Source: Tenrec ecaudatus (taxonomy: Eukaryota > Chordata > Mammalia > Afrosoricida > Tenrecidae). From it: DNA of 64,000 nucleotides. The stretch lies in assembly GCF_050624435.1 (NCBI RefSeq), contig NC_134536.1, forward strand, positions 51,247,258-51,311,257, read 5' to 3'. Within the stretch, counting starts at the first letter, position 1. Every line of letters starts with the position of its first letter. Positions 1 to 9,432 of this stretch are shown here, piece by piece. The notes under the pieces were generated by a model. That model had not been told where the DNA came from, did not search any database, and saw nothing but the letters and a program-made list of their open reading frames with translations. The position numbers and the translations under genes were made by a program.

Positions 1-540
1 TTACAAGGTGTTGCACTATGTGGACCATAAAAAACTATGGATAGTCATGAAAATAATGGAATTCCAAAACACTTCATTGTGTTCATGGGGAACCTGTATC
101 TTGAGCAAGAAGAGGTTGTTGTGCAAACAGAACAAGGGGAAATTTGCCTGGCTTAAAACAGGGAGAGAGGTCTGCATTCCGACTTGTAGCCTTTTACCAC
201 GTTTATTCAATCTGCATGGTGAGCAAATAATCAGAGATCGGGGTCCAAATGAAGAGCAATATGTCATCAGAATAAAAGGAAGCCTTCTTAGAAAACCCTG
301 ATAATGCTAGATGGCACAATTTTGCTTCCTGAAATTGAGAAAGACTTTAAGCACTGGCTGTGAACATCAAGCATTGCAGCCTTCCGAATGAATCACAACT
401 CAATGGAAAGAAAACCCAAATCCTGGTCACTGGACCAATGGATAACATCATGATAAATGGAGAGAAGATTGAAGTTGTTGATCTAACGGCTATTAACTTC
501 TTCAGATTAATTAAACACCCTTACTAAATTCTCTTATTGT
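1..540 (+). mobile_element. RTE-clade LINE fragment, reverse transcriptase region
   Basis: This is a decayed plus-strand RTE (BovB/RTE1-type) fragment cut by the window start. The conceptual translation follows the RTE reverse transcriptase order: a VDHKKLW segment, then a segment resembling FNLYAEQIIR (here FNLHGEQIIR), then sequence that would encode the YADD catalytic loop but is disrupted. It ends in the segment resembling an INGEKIEVV motif just after the catalytic region. No frame is open through it. It is a non-functional relic; the same family recurs more than a dozen times below. Confidence 0.8.
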
Positions 541-954
541 GTGTTGGTGTTATACTTAAAACTCTTAAGGTTTTTAGACATATTTCCATTATTTCTCCCA
601 GTCTATATTAACCACGAATTTCTCTCCTACGTTTTCCTTCAGGACTTCTATAGAAATTTTATACATATGTATGTAGAGATATATATATAGTGCTTATTAG
701 ATTGTTATCAATATTTACCTCAGTTAACTTTATCCTGAGGACAAGACCCTAATATTTTTATCTGCAGCTGTATTATCCATGCCTAATATATGTTTCCATA
801 TTGTTGGAGCTTAATAAATTATTTTAATAATGAACAAATTAAAACTAAATTTATGTGAGCATCTTTTATACAGGTAAAGGATCTTACTAATGAAATTTAA
901 CTTTATTCATTTTCAAATATATCAGCCTATTTATAGATAAAAATGATGACAATA
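541..954. other. AT-rich, nothing recognised
   Basis: I see no gene, RNA gene or recognisable repeat here, only AT-rich sequence with a short TA-rich run near 680. Confidence 0.5.
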
Positions 955-1110
955 CAAGGTTTAAAATGTCTGAAAACAAGATTTTAGAGTTTAAATTCTG
1001 CCACTTTATAGCTGTGTAACTTTATGAAGGTACACATCACTTTCCTTCATGTTTAAACAAAAATATTTCATGTAATTTTTATAATAGTTCATTGTGCTAA
1101 TACATACAAC
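955..1110 (+). repeat. MIR SINE
   Basis: The central MIR signature is visible (TTCTGCCAC followed by AGCTGTGTAACTTT), then the decayed Ser/Thr-rich tail region that in MIR reads as the 'cctcatctgtaaaat' stretch. It is a very old tRNA-derived SINE shared by all mammals. Confidence 0.7.
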
Positions 1111-1359
1111 CTACCCAGACTCCAACACAGAATGAGCTTTCCAAACAGTTGAATTCCTTTTACTCCAAGATTAAAATTACTCATACTGATACAAAGCAAA
1201 AAACTAGGTCTTTTGTAATCTGGTACCTCCTACCTATGAAAAGGTGGTTCCAAAGAGTCTATGTAAAATGAAAACACAATCTATTGAACAGGAAAACATT
1301 GGGTGAACCAAAAGACAATGGTTTAGGACAGAGAGAGCTACGACAATTTAAAAGAAAAA

Positions 1360-1960
1360 AAAGTTAAACAGCCTAATCCAAAAAAAATTGTCAAGTGATA
1401 TTATTTAGTAAAATAAATATTTTACTAAAGAAGAAATACAAAAGGCCAATAAGCATTACAAAAGATGTCCAATGCCATTAGTCACTAAAGAAATACATAT
1501 CAAACCCACAATGAGCTATTATTTCCCACCCAGTAAGAGGATTTTGATGAGACACCAGGATGGAAAGGACATGGAGAACTCCAAACCCTCACTTGTTGCT
1601 GGTGGGAGGCTCCCATGACATAGAGACCGCAGGGAGAAGCGAGAATAAAACAGCTCGCGGGTTCCTCAGAGTAGTAAAGACAGAATTAATTAAGCACGTA
1701 TATACCAAATATTTTGAAAGCAGGAATGCAAACATATTTATATGCCAATGTTCACTGAAGCATAAATCATAACACCCAAAAGTGAAATCAGTCTAAATGT
1801 CTATAAACAGATGAATGGATAGAAAAAAAAAAGTTATATATATTATTATCTTCAGTTATTTTTAAAAACTCTAATAAATATACAATATAGATATACTTTG
1901 AAATCATTGAGATAAGTGTGTCATAGAAGGACACATGTTATGTAATCCCACTTTTGTAAA
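1360..1960 (+). mobile_element. Old L1 fragment, ORF2 3' end
   Basis: The sequence follows the conserved end of L1 ORF2: the 'aaatacaaaaggccaataagcat' type segment, the 'cacaatgagctattatt' segment, the 'ttgctggtggga' zinc-knuckle region, and then the 'gatgaatggata' segment near the ORF2 stop. Several indels break the frame. It is more diverged than the L1 at 8.2-12.2 kb, so older. Confidence 0.75.
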
Positions 1961-2230
1961 ATATTTAACATAGACGTAGCCTAAAAGGACCTGACAGCTT
2001 CATGTAGTATGGTATCGTGGATGAGATCCTGTGACAGAAGACCATCACAGAAAACCTAATAAAATAAACTATGACTAATTTTCTATAAACATAAAGTATT
2101 TCTAGAAAATAACACACAATGATAGACAAAAAATCAAAGTAAGCAAAAATCTGAATTAGCGTTCTAGGGAAGCTCTTGCCTTCTTGACATGGAAAGATAA
2201 AGGTGCTAAGACCACCATTCTTTGACCTGC

Positions 2231-2717
2231 TGTGGTAACTCTATAATTATTTGTCAATTTGAGAGGATTATGAGTGAAGGTGTGGAGTCTGGCCTGTCAA
2301 TCAGGTGATAGCAAAGGAGGCCTCTGAGGATTCTAGGAATTGCTGTACTTCCTCCTGAAAGCTTTACTAATGAGACGGATGGCACTATGCTGATAGACCC
2401 CATTCCCTGAGAACTGGTGGAGCCATGGGGAGACCCCTGCCAGCCCGAGATACTTTTACCTCCACTGGATCCAAAAGACCTTGCACCCACTGGCCTGTGG
2501 TATGCATGCATTTAGCGTCATTGCATATGTTTTGTGAGCCTGAAGAGGACTTTATAGATTGGTATCGGACATGTGGGCTAATACTGGATTCATGGACTTA
2601 ATCTAGACTGGGCTGGGATGTTTTCTCAATATTCAACTGCTCTTATATATAAAGCTCATTCTTTTACATGTATGAGTGTCTTTGGATCTGCTTCTCTAGT
2701 CTACCTGGACTCACACA
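2231..2717 (+). mobile_element. Solo LTR, family A (5-bp TSD)
   Basis: This 487-bp element begins TGTGGTAACT and ends GGACTCACACA, the reverse complements of the ends seen in the minus-strand copies at 5510, 14492, 38034 and 46424. It is flanked by CCTGC (2226-2230) and CCTGT (2718-2722), a 4/5-matched 5-bp target-site duplication. A TATATAAAG motif lies about 70 bp before its 3' end. TG...CA ends, length and 5-bp duplication fit a solo retroviral LTR, most like class III/ERVL in duplication size. No internal region is present. The family name is not known to me. Confidence 0.75.
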
Positions 2718-3479
2718 CCTGTATCTTTTCCCCTCGTTTTCTGTGTGGTAGGACTGGCTCTTAAAGTGTAGCTGCTGTCTTTGAGCACTTGAAGAAAGCC
2801 GGGTGGACAAATCAAGGTGCAAGAGGAGCTCTAAGTTCTCAAATACTTCCTTGAACAGCAGCTTATATAATTATACAATGAGGGCATTAATTTTGAAGAA
2901 AAATCCTAGTGATGCATGTTATACGAAGTAGGATTCTGAGAGCTCATACTTCACATATTAGTTCATTGGAATGTATCCAAAACAATATTTAAGAACGATT
3001 TTGTCCCATTTGTCTTAGCCCATCAATTTCCTTCAGTGATGAAACAAAATAACCTGCTTTTAAGATAATTTTTAACTCTTACAAGGAAAAGAAAACTGAT
3101 TCTCCAGCTATTAAAAATTTCTTATTGTCAACATTCACAAAATATCTGGACTCCAGGCACGTTGCTCCCTAACTCCTAACTCACAAATCTACTGATGGGA
3201 GGATACTATCTTAGGACTTCTGTTGTAGCCTCTCTAACATAATCTAATTTTATACCAAATTCAAACTATAAATCAGCAGAGAAATAGGTACCTGAACCTC
3301 TGGTCTTATTCACAGGCAAAAATCACTTTTATTGATCTTCTCTGTGTCTTATATTATCAATAAAAAGGAATTCTGCACAACTCTTTGTTGCATCTATTAT
3401 TTTAAAAAAGAACAAGATATCAAACTCTACATACTTAGAAAGATTGCAGGAGCGTGGTTGTCTAAGAAAGCTCGTGTTC
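2718..3479. other. No feature recognised
   Basis: I recognise no gene or repeat in this stretch. The open frame from 3332 has no recognisable homology, and its end runs into the RTE 3' tail that follows. Confidence 0.4.
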
Positions 3480-3600
3480 CCTGGTGTAACTGGATCATTA
3501 CGTATGCACCCTGGGAATTGTTACAGGACCAGGCAAGGCTTTGTTCTATTGCACATTGGGTTGGAATAAGTCAGAAGCTACCAGATATCATTTAACACAA
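3480..3600 (+). mobile_element. RTE LINE 3' end fragment
   Basis: The order 'acaggaccaggcaaggctttgttctatt' then 'gttggaataagtcag' then 'atttaaca' follows the 3' terminus of the RTE LINE, where the tail ends in TAACA-type repeats. It is strongly diverged. Confidence 0.6.
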
Positions 3601-4869
3601 CTGTGAATTGTACAATTCGATAAGACATTTTTCTATAACCTAATAGAATATTATGCTAGCTTTTTCATTATCTAAAGCAATTACAAAAATAAGATTCTAG
3701 CAACTATGTGATAATGCCTTTGCCACCTTGCTACCCAAAGGTGCCCATCATTTAGTTTAAGGATTGGTTAGAATATCATTCCTGCACAAATATACACCCT
3801 CAGCATCCTCCCCAATCAATCATGCTGGTCAGGAATACTGATTAAGTGGACCAATTTTCCATAGGTAGTCGAGATCATTATTATATGCCTATTTATTCCT
3901 GAAGGGAATGACACTTTTATCACTTTGTTTATTGGTTGTTTGTTTTTCTTTTACTTTAAACTTTGATCATTCTGTCGTTCAGGATAGGGGTTTTAACTTT
4001 TGCTTTCCTGCCTAAAATATAGGCTATAGGACAACATCCACTAGTGATAATTTTCCCTCTAAACTTGTTTTGACTAAAAAGCCATATTACTCAGAAAAAC
4101 ACAAACTTTAAGTTCAATAATTAAAAATATGACCTTTATGAAATGTTGAGTAGTTACAAAATATATTTATAATATACTGTAAGCAACTAGGCATACTGAC
4201 ATAAGTCTCAGCATATAACTTGTGTCTCATGGTGGACATTTTTCTGATTTAAATTAGAAAAATTAGATTCAAATTTAAATTGGAAGGTGATAGTTGGATC
4301 ATAAAGCATATGCTGCTTCACCTCTACATAGTAAAATCACATTTACTTTTCTAAAAAGTTGTAATAAACCACAAACATTATTTGTAATTTTCTTACTTCA
4401 GATCCTTGTTAACCCCAATATTGCTGATTTTTCAAAAAAAAATCCCAATTTGTGACTCATTTTAGACTTGTTTGTCTGTCTCTAGCTATTAATTGGGTGC
4501 TCCTTCTCGCTCAGTCATTTGGGTATCTTCTTTTGTTTACCCCTTACTCACCCTTTTTCAAATGGTTCTTACTGTGTTATTTTTCTTATGAATGAATACA
4601 TTTTTATAATTTCTAGTTCTGTAACTGTTGCCAGATTTCTGACTTACATAGAAATGCTTTTCCATTTCAGGCTATCTCCCTTTAGATCTAAAAGAAAAAT
4701 GGTTTTAATTAAGGAGTTATAAATTATTTCCTCTCTGTGATTTTTGTATACTTTTAAGAAATAGTTCCCTATTCAGATGTAATAAAAGTTTTTCCTAGAT
4801 ATTTTTAGGAAAGTTTTGCTCTTCTCATATGTTTAATCCAACAATAACTCATTTTTGTACACATTGAAT
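3601..4869. other. AT-rich, nothing recognised
   Basis: About 1.3 kb without a supported feature. The 67-codon frame near 4519 is low complexity and hydrophobic, without homology I recognise. Confidence 0.45.
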
Positions 4870-5340
4870 TCAATATTAATTTTCTATGGCTGCATCATAA
4901 ACTGCCATGAATTTAGTGGCTTAAAACAGCAACCCATTATTATCTGAAGTGTTCTGCAGGTCAACCGTCTAGGTTGGGCATGTAAGGGTTTACTGCATAT
5001 GGTCTCACAAGGTGAGATCAAGGTGTCAATCCTTCCAGATTATTACCTGGAATTTAGCATTTTTATCCAAGTTATGTGTTGATGGAATTCCTTTCCTTGT
5101 GGTTGTAAAACTGTAAACCACTGTTCATGAAAGTTGTTAACTTCAGACTGTTCTCAGTTCTCAGAGGCCTCTATCATATCTGACTGGGCTGTCTCCTCCT
5201 CTGAAGACACTGATCTCCTCCTTCTTGTAGGTGACAAGAGAGCAGCTACTCTTTCTTCTATTTATGTTAGACATTTTCTGATTAGCTGCTCCCACTTCAA
5301 AGGGTCTGTCTTTTCCTTCACTGAAATTCAACTGATTTGA
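4870..5340 (-). mobile_element. Ancient LTR, probably MLT1/MaLR type
   Basis: The plus strand reads as the reverse complement of a MaLR-type LTR 3' end: 'tctatggctgcatcataaactgccatgaa', then 'tagtggcttaaaacagcaac', then an 'aaggtgagatcaaggtgtcaa' block. This order is typical of old mammalian MLT1-like LTRs. Subfamily and exact ends are uncertain. Confidence 0.6.
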
Positions 5341-5509
5341 GGCATTAATGACATGCGCAAAACCCCTTTGCCATAAAATATAGTAAAATGATGTGAGCGG
5401 TGTCTCGTCTTATTTACAAGCCCAGCTCACATTTAGAATAGATAGTACTTTGTGTTTGTACGCAGAAGGTGAGAGTGATGGAGCCTTCTTAGTGTTCTCC
5501 CTACCACAT

Positions 5510-5977
5510 TATGTTAGTCTGGGTTGACCACAAAACAAATTCATAGACACTCATATGTTTGAGAGAACTTTATGTACAAGAGCAATTGAATATTGAGAAA
5601 ACATCCCAGCCCAGTGCAGATCAAGTCCATAAGTTCGATGTGACCCGATATGTCAATGCTAGTCCATAAGACCTTCTTTAGACTCACACAGCCATGCAAT
5701 GTCACAGTGTGCAGGAAGATCACAGGCCAGTGGGTGGAAGGTCTCGTGGATCCAGTGGTGATGTAAGCATCACAGTGGTGGCAGGGGTCTTCACAGGACT
5801 CCTCCAGCTCCAGGGCTCTGGCTTAGCTCCATGTGTTTTGTAGACAGGAATGTCTTGCAGGGAGTGTGAACTATTTATCTCCTTAGTGCCTCCAAATAAG
5901 ATCATCAAGCTGAGACCTGATTGACAGCCTAGACCCCACCCTTTAACAAGTTGACACCAGATCATGTAACTAACACA
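5510..5977 (-). mobile_element. Solo LTR, family A (perfect 5-bp TSD)
   Basis: A 468-bp copy read on the minus strand. The plus-strand left end is TATGTTAGTCTGGG and the right end TAACTAACACA. It is flanked by perfect CACAT duplications at 5505-5509 and 5978-5982. The central 'gatcacaggccagtgggtggaa' and the terminal 'gattgacag...ccacccttt' blocks are shared with the other copies. The short minus-strand open frames across it are accidental. Confidence 0.8.
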
Positions 5978-6629
5978 CACATGGTTTAATTTTACTTCAT
6001 CTTTGTGGAGAGCTAATTGTTCTAGCTTCATATCGCTCATTTTATATCTAATTACTGTGCAATAACAGAATTTCTGCAAGAGCAGAAATCTCATAAATCA
6101 AGATTCTCTATTGTGCAGGTGTTCCCCCCCTGTATTTTCTATTCAATTTAACTATACAATCACTCTTTACTCTGCTGTTTTAATTGCTACGGTTTTCTTA
6201 GAATTAATTCATGCCAGGCCTGTAAGCCCCTTCACTTTAAGCTTCTTCTTCAAGAATGTCAGTGATTCTTCACACTTTGACTTTATGTTGAAATCTTTGA
6301 ATTAATGTGTCAAGATTCTATTTAAATCCCATTTAAGTCATTTTTGGAAGAATGTACATATTTTTAAATCCATGAATTCAACACTTTAGAAAATTCTTAA
6401 ACTGATCTAATGTAATGTTTTAATAAAGTTCTAACATTTTTAGAAACATCTTAAATAATTTTCTTGATGTTTTCTTTATGTACTTCATATTTTGATTATA
6501 TTAAATAGCATTTGAAAGTTATTTTGAGGAGAATAATTGCTGTTTGATTTTTATATTAACTTTTGTTTTATACATTATTAAATATTAAAATTAATTCCAA
6601 ATCTTATCTGTAGGCGCTTTGGGGGTACC

Positions 6630-6835
6630 CACATGTTCCTGGATGCCATCAAGTCCTTTCTGATTTACGGGGACCCTATAGGGTATCACAGAACTGACCC
6701 ATAGAGATTCCTTGGCTGAGATCTTTACTGGGTCATCATGCCACATCTTAATCCTACTGAGCATCTGCTGAGTTCAAACCATCAACCATTCTTCTGTAGC
6801 CAATAACTTTACCATGGTGCTACCAGGACTCCTTG
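6630..6835 (-). repeat. AfroSINE
   Basis: Reverse-oriented tRNA-derived SINE. The plus strand begins with the decayed tail (reading like 'gccatcaagtc...ttac'), continues with 'ccctatagggta', and ends with the inverted tRNA-like head '...tgctaccaggactcct' (consensus ggagccctggtggtg inverted). AfroSINEs are restricted to afrotherian mammals. Confidence 0.75.
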
Positions 6836-6836
6836 G

Positions 6837-8237
6837 TATTCTATATAGACATCTTAAAATCTAATAACAATATGCTTTTGTTACTTGCTTTGTATACACT
6901 TGACCTTGCTTTATTTTCTGACTATAAATTTACTAAAATATTGAACAGGGGTGGTTATAACTTTGATTTTGGTGTTGTTCGTCTTAAAGCAAAAACTTTC
7001 TATGTTTCATCATTAAGAGTAATGTCTACTGTGTATTTTTATCAAGATGACTGATTTCACAGATGTGGTGTGATGTTGCTTTCCAGTACTAGCCTTATCT
7101 TTATTAGACCACCATTAACTCAGGAAGCCTGAAACTTCCATCTCCAGACTATCCTCTGAGTCAGACACCAGATAGGTTTCATCATGAGAAGTACTGGACA
7201 CATGAGAATGGCTAGGATAAAATGAAGATTAGAGGCCATAGACAGGAGTACCCTCACAAAAGATTTTGGATATTATATTTAGAAATAATCACTTTAATTC
7301 TGAAGACAGCTATGGTCATTGGTGACCACACTTCTGACTACTAGATATCACTAATCAGATATAGAATTCTTGCAAATGGCATTGTGGCTCTTTTGGTCCC
7401 CTGGGCTTCAGATGGTTGTGCATGCTCTACTGCTTACACTGAAGATCAGTCTGTACACCAAGCACGGAAGTGAACAAGCGGATATGACAAGTTGGCACGC
7501 AACAATGTCCCCACCATCCAAGTCCTTCCATATGTGTCAGGGGCATCACACTGAAAACCTATTTCAAAAGTGTCCTTACCAGTAGGATTCCCATTTCACT
7601 TTTACAATAAGGGATGTGTGTACAGCATTTGAAGAGCATAAGGGAATATTTTATTACTTGGTAGTAACCAAATGTGAGTGCTTTGATACTGGTTAGAAAT
7701 AGTTTTTACCCAACATTTTCTGAGCATCTTCTGAGAATAAACCACTTATGTGTCTTAAATTTAAATGGACTAGCAAAGAGATCATCTCAGAAGAATACAA
7801 CATGATTTTTTCTTAATTCTAAAAGATTATCCTTGTTATATTCTATGTATGGAAAGAGAATAATCATAGGTAGTTTTAGGAGAATTGAAAACTGCATTGG
7901 TGAGACAAAATCCAGGAGATTTGAACTGAGGAATTTTTTCCCATCAAGACAATGCACCTTATTGTACTTTGAGGTTAACAAGGGATAGTTTATGTGTATT
8001 TTATTGGGAACCTTTACCTCATTCAACACCCCATTCAGCATACAGCCTAGATAATGCCCCTTTGGGCTCCCTGCTTTCCTAAGGCTCAAAGGACATTGAA
8101 AGGCACCACAAGTCCCCTGAGGATGCCTCAACTGTCATTGTTACATGATCTCATTTGAAGAGCCGGGAAATAGTGCACAACAGATTGAACACATGGAAAC
8201 CCCACCTTCAGAGGTGTATAGACTCAGATAAAAAACA
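6837..8237. other. No feature recognised
   Basis: I can assign no gene or repeat with confidence. Several short open frames occur on both strands (for example near 6833, 7370 and 7787) but none shows a recognisable domain. Confidence 0.45.
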
Positions 8238-9432
8238 TGGTAAGAATGAGAAGAGCATCAAAACTGCATGGTATTGGTACAATGACAGATACTCAGACCA
8301 ATGGAAAAGAACTGAAAACCCAGAAATAAAAGCATCAGCATACACACAGCTGATCTTTGACAAGGGCCCCAAAAAGATCAAATGGGAAGCAGATGCCCTC
8401 TTTAACAAGTGGTGCTGGAAAAAATGGATAGCAACATGCAGAAAAATGAAGCAAGACCCTTATCTCACTCCATGCACAAGATTAAACTCAAGGTGGATCA
8501 CAGACCTTGAAGTTAAACCCCAAACTATTAGGGCCATCAATGAGGGAATTGGGACCAACTTGAGAACTTTGGCGCAGGGAATACACAGGCTATCAGAAAT
8601 AGGGAAGGACACAAACACAGAGGAGGCACAAATCGACAAATGGGATATACTGAAGATAAAACACTTGTGTACATCTAAAGAATTCACCAAGAGAGTAATA
8701 AGAGAGTCCACAGACTGGGAAAACATCTTTAGCAATGACACATCAGACAAAGGCCTTATTACTAAAATCTACAGTACTCTGCTAGCTTCCAAAAAGAAAA
8801 AAACCAATAGCCCACTTGAAAGGTGGGCAAAGGACTTGAACAGAAGTTTCACAGGGGCAGAAATCAGAATGGCCAACAAACACATGAGAAAATGTTCCCG
8901 ATCTTTAGCCATAAGAGAAATGCAAATTAAAACAACAATGAGGTACCACCTGACACCCTCAAAGGTAGCCCAATTCAAAAAATCAGAAAGCAACAAGTGT
9001 TGGAGGGGCTGTGGGGAGACAGGAACTCTCATCCACTGCTGGTGGGACTGTAAGTACGTACAGCCACTATGGAAATCAATCTGGCGATACCTAAAACACA
9101 TGGAAATAGAGTTACCATATGACCCAGCAATCCCCCTACTGGGCATATACCCAGAAAAGGCAAGTAACAAACCAAGACCAGACATCTGTGCTCCAATGTT
9201 CATTGCGGCACAGTTCACAATTGCAAGGAGTTGGAAGCAACCCAAATTTCCATCAACTGATGATTGGATTAAAAAACTGTGGTATATACATACAATGGAA
9301 TACTACGCATCACTAAAAAGCAGTGATGAACGTATGAGGCACATAGCGGCATGGGAAGAACTGGAGGAAATCATGCTAAGCAAAGTAAGTCAGGCACAAA
9401 AGGACAAGTACAACATGAGTCCACTGAGGTAA
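8155..9432 (+). CDS. L1 ORF2p C-terminal fragment
   Basis: Open for 425 codons, though the first roughly 28 residues are probably flanking DNA read in frame. ORF2p is the endonuclease/reverse transcriptase of L1; this piece lacks the endonuclease and reverse transcriptase and keeps only the part after the polymerase. Landmarks in order are AWYWY (about residue 40), LIFDKG (about 67), FNKWCW (about 83), IDKWD (about 162), SDKGLI (about 197), SLAIREMQIKTTMRYHLTP (about 250), and the cysteine-rich CWRGCGE...HCWWDC knuckle (about 283-299), then PYDPAIPLLGIYP and TMEYYASLKS. The final SQAQKDKY agrees with the usual L1 ORF2 end. With no catalytic core it cannot act alone; the ATG at 8155 is not a native start. 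Confidence 0.9.
   Translation: MKSREIVHNRLNTWKPHLQRCIDSDKKHGKNEKSIKTAWYWYNDRYSDQWKRTENPEIKASAYTQLIFDKGPKKIKWEADALFNKWCWKKWIATCRKMKQDPYLTPCTRLNSRWITDLEVKPQTIRAINEGIGTNLRTLAQGIHRLSEIGKDTNTEEAQIDKWDILKIKHLCTSKEFTKRVIRESTDWENIFSNDTSDKGLITKIYSTLLASKKKKTNSPLERWAKDLNRSFTGAEIRMANKHMRKCSRSLAIREMQIKTTMRYHLTPSKVAQFKKSESNKCWRGCGETGTLIHCWWDCKYVQPLWKSIWRYLKHMEIELPYDPAIPLLGIYPEKASNKPRPDICAPMFIAAQFTIARSWKQPKFPSTDDWIKKLWYIHTMEYYASLKSSDERMRHIAAWEELEEIMLSKVSQAQKDKYNMSPLR

Noticed and set aside
5720-6094. 124-codon minus-strand frame
   Set aside because: It is mostly LTR family A sequence; no retroviral or host domain is seen.
8769-9245. 158-codon minus-strand frame
   Set aside because: Antisense shadow of L1 ORF2.
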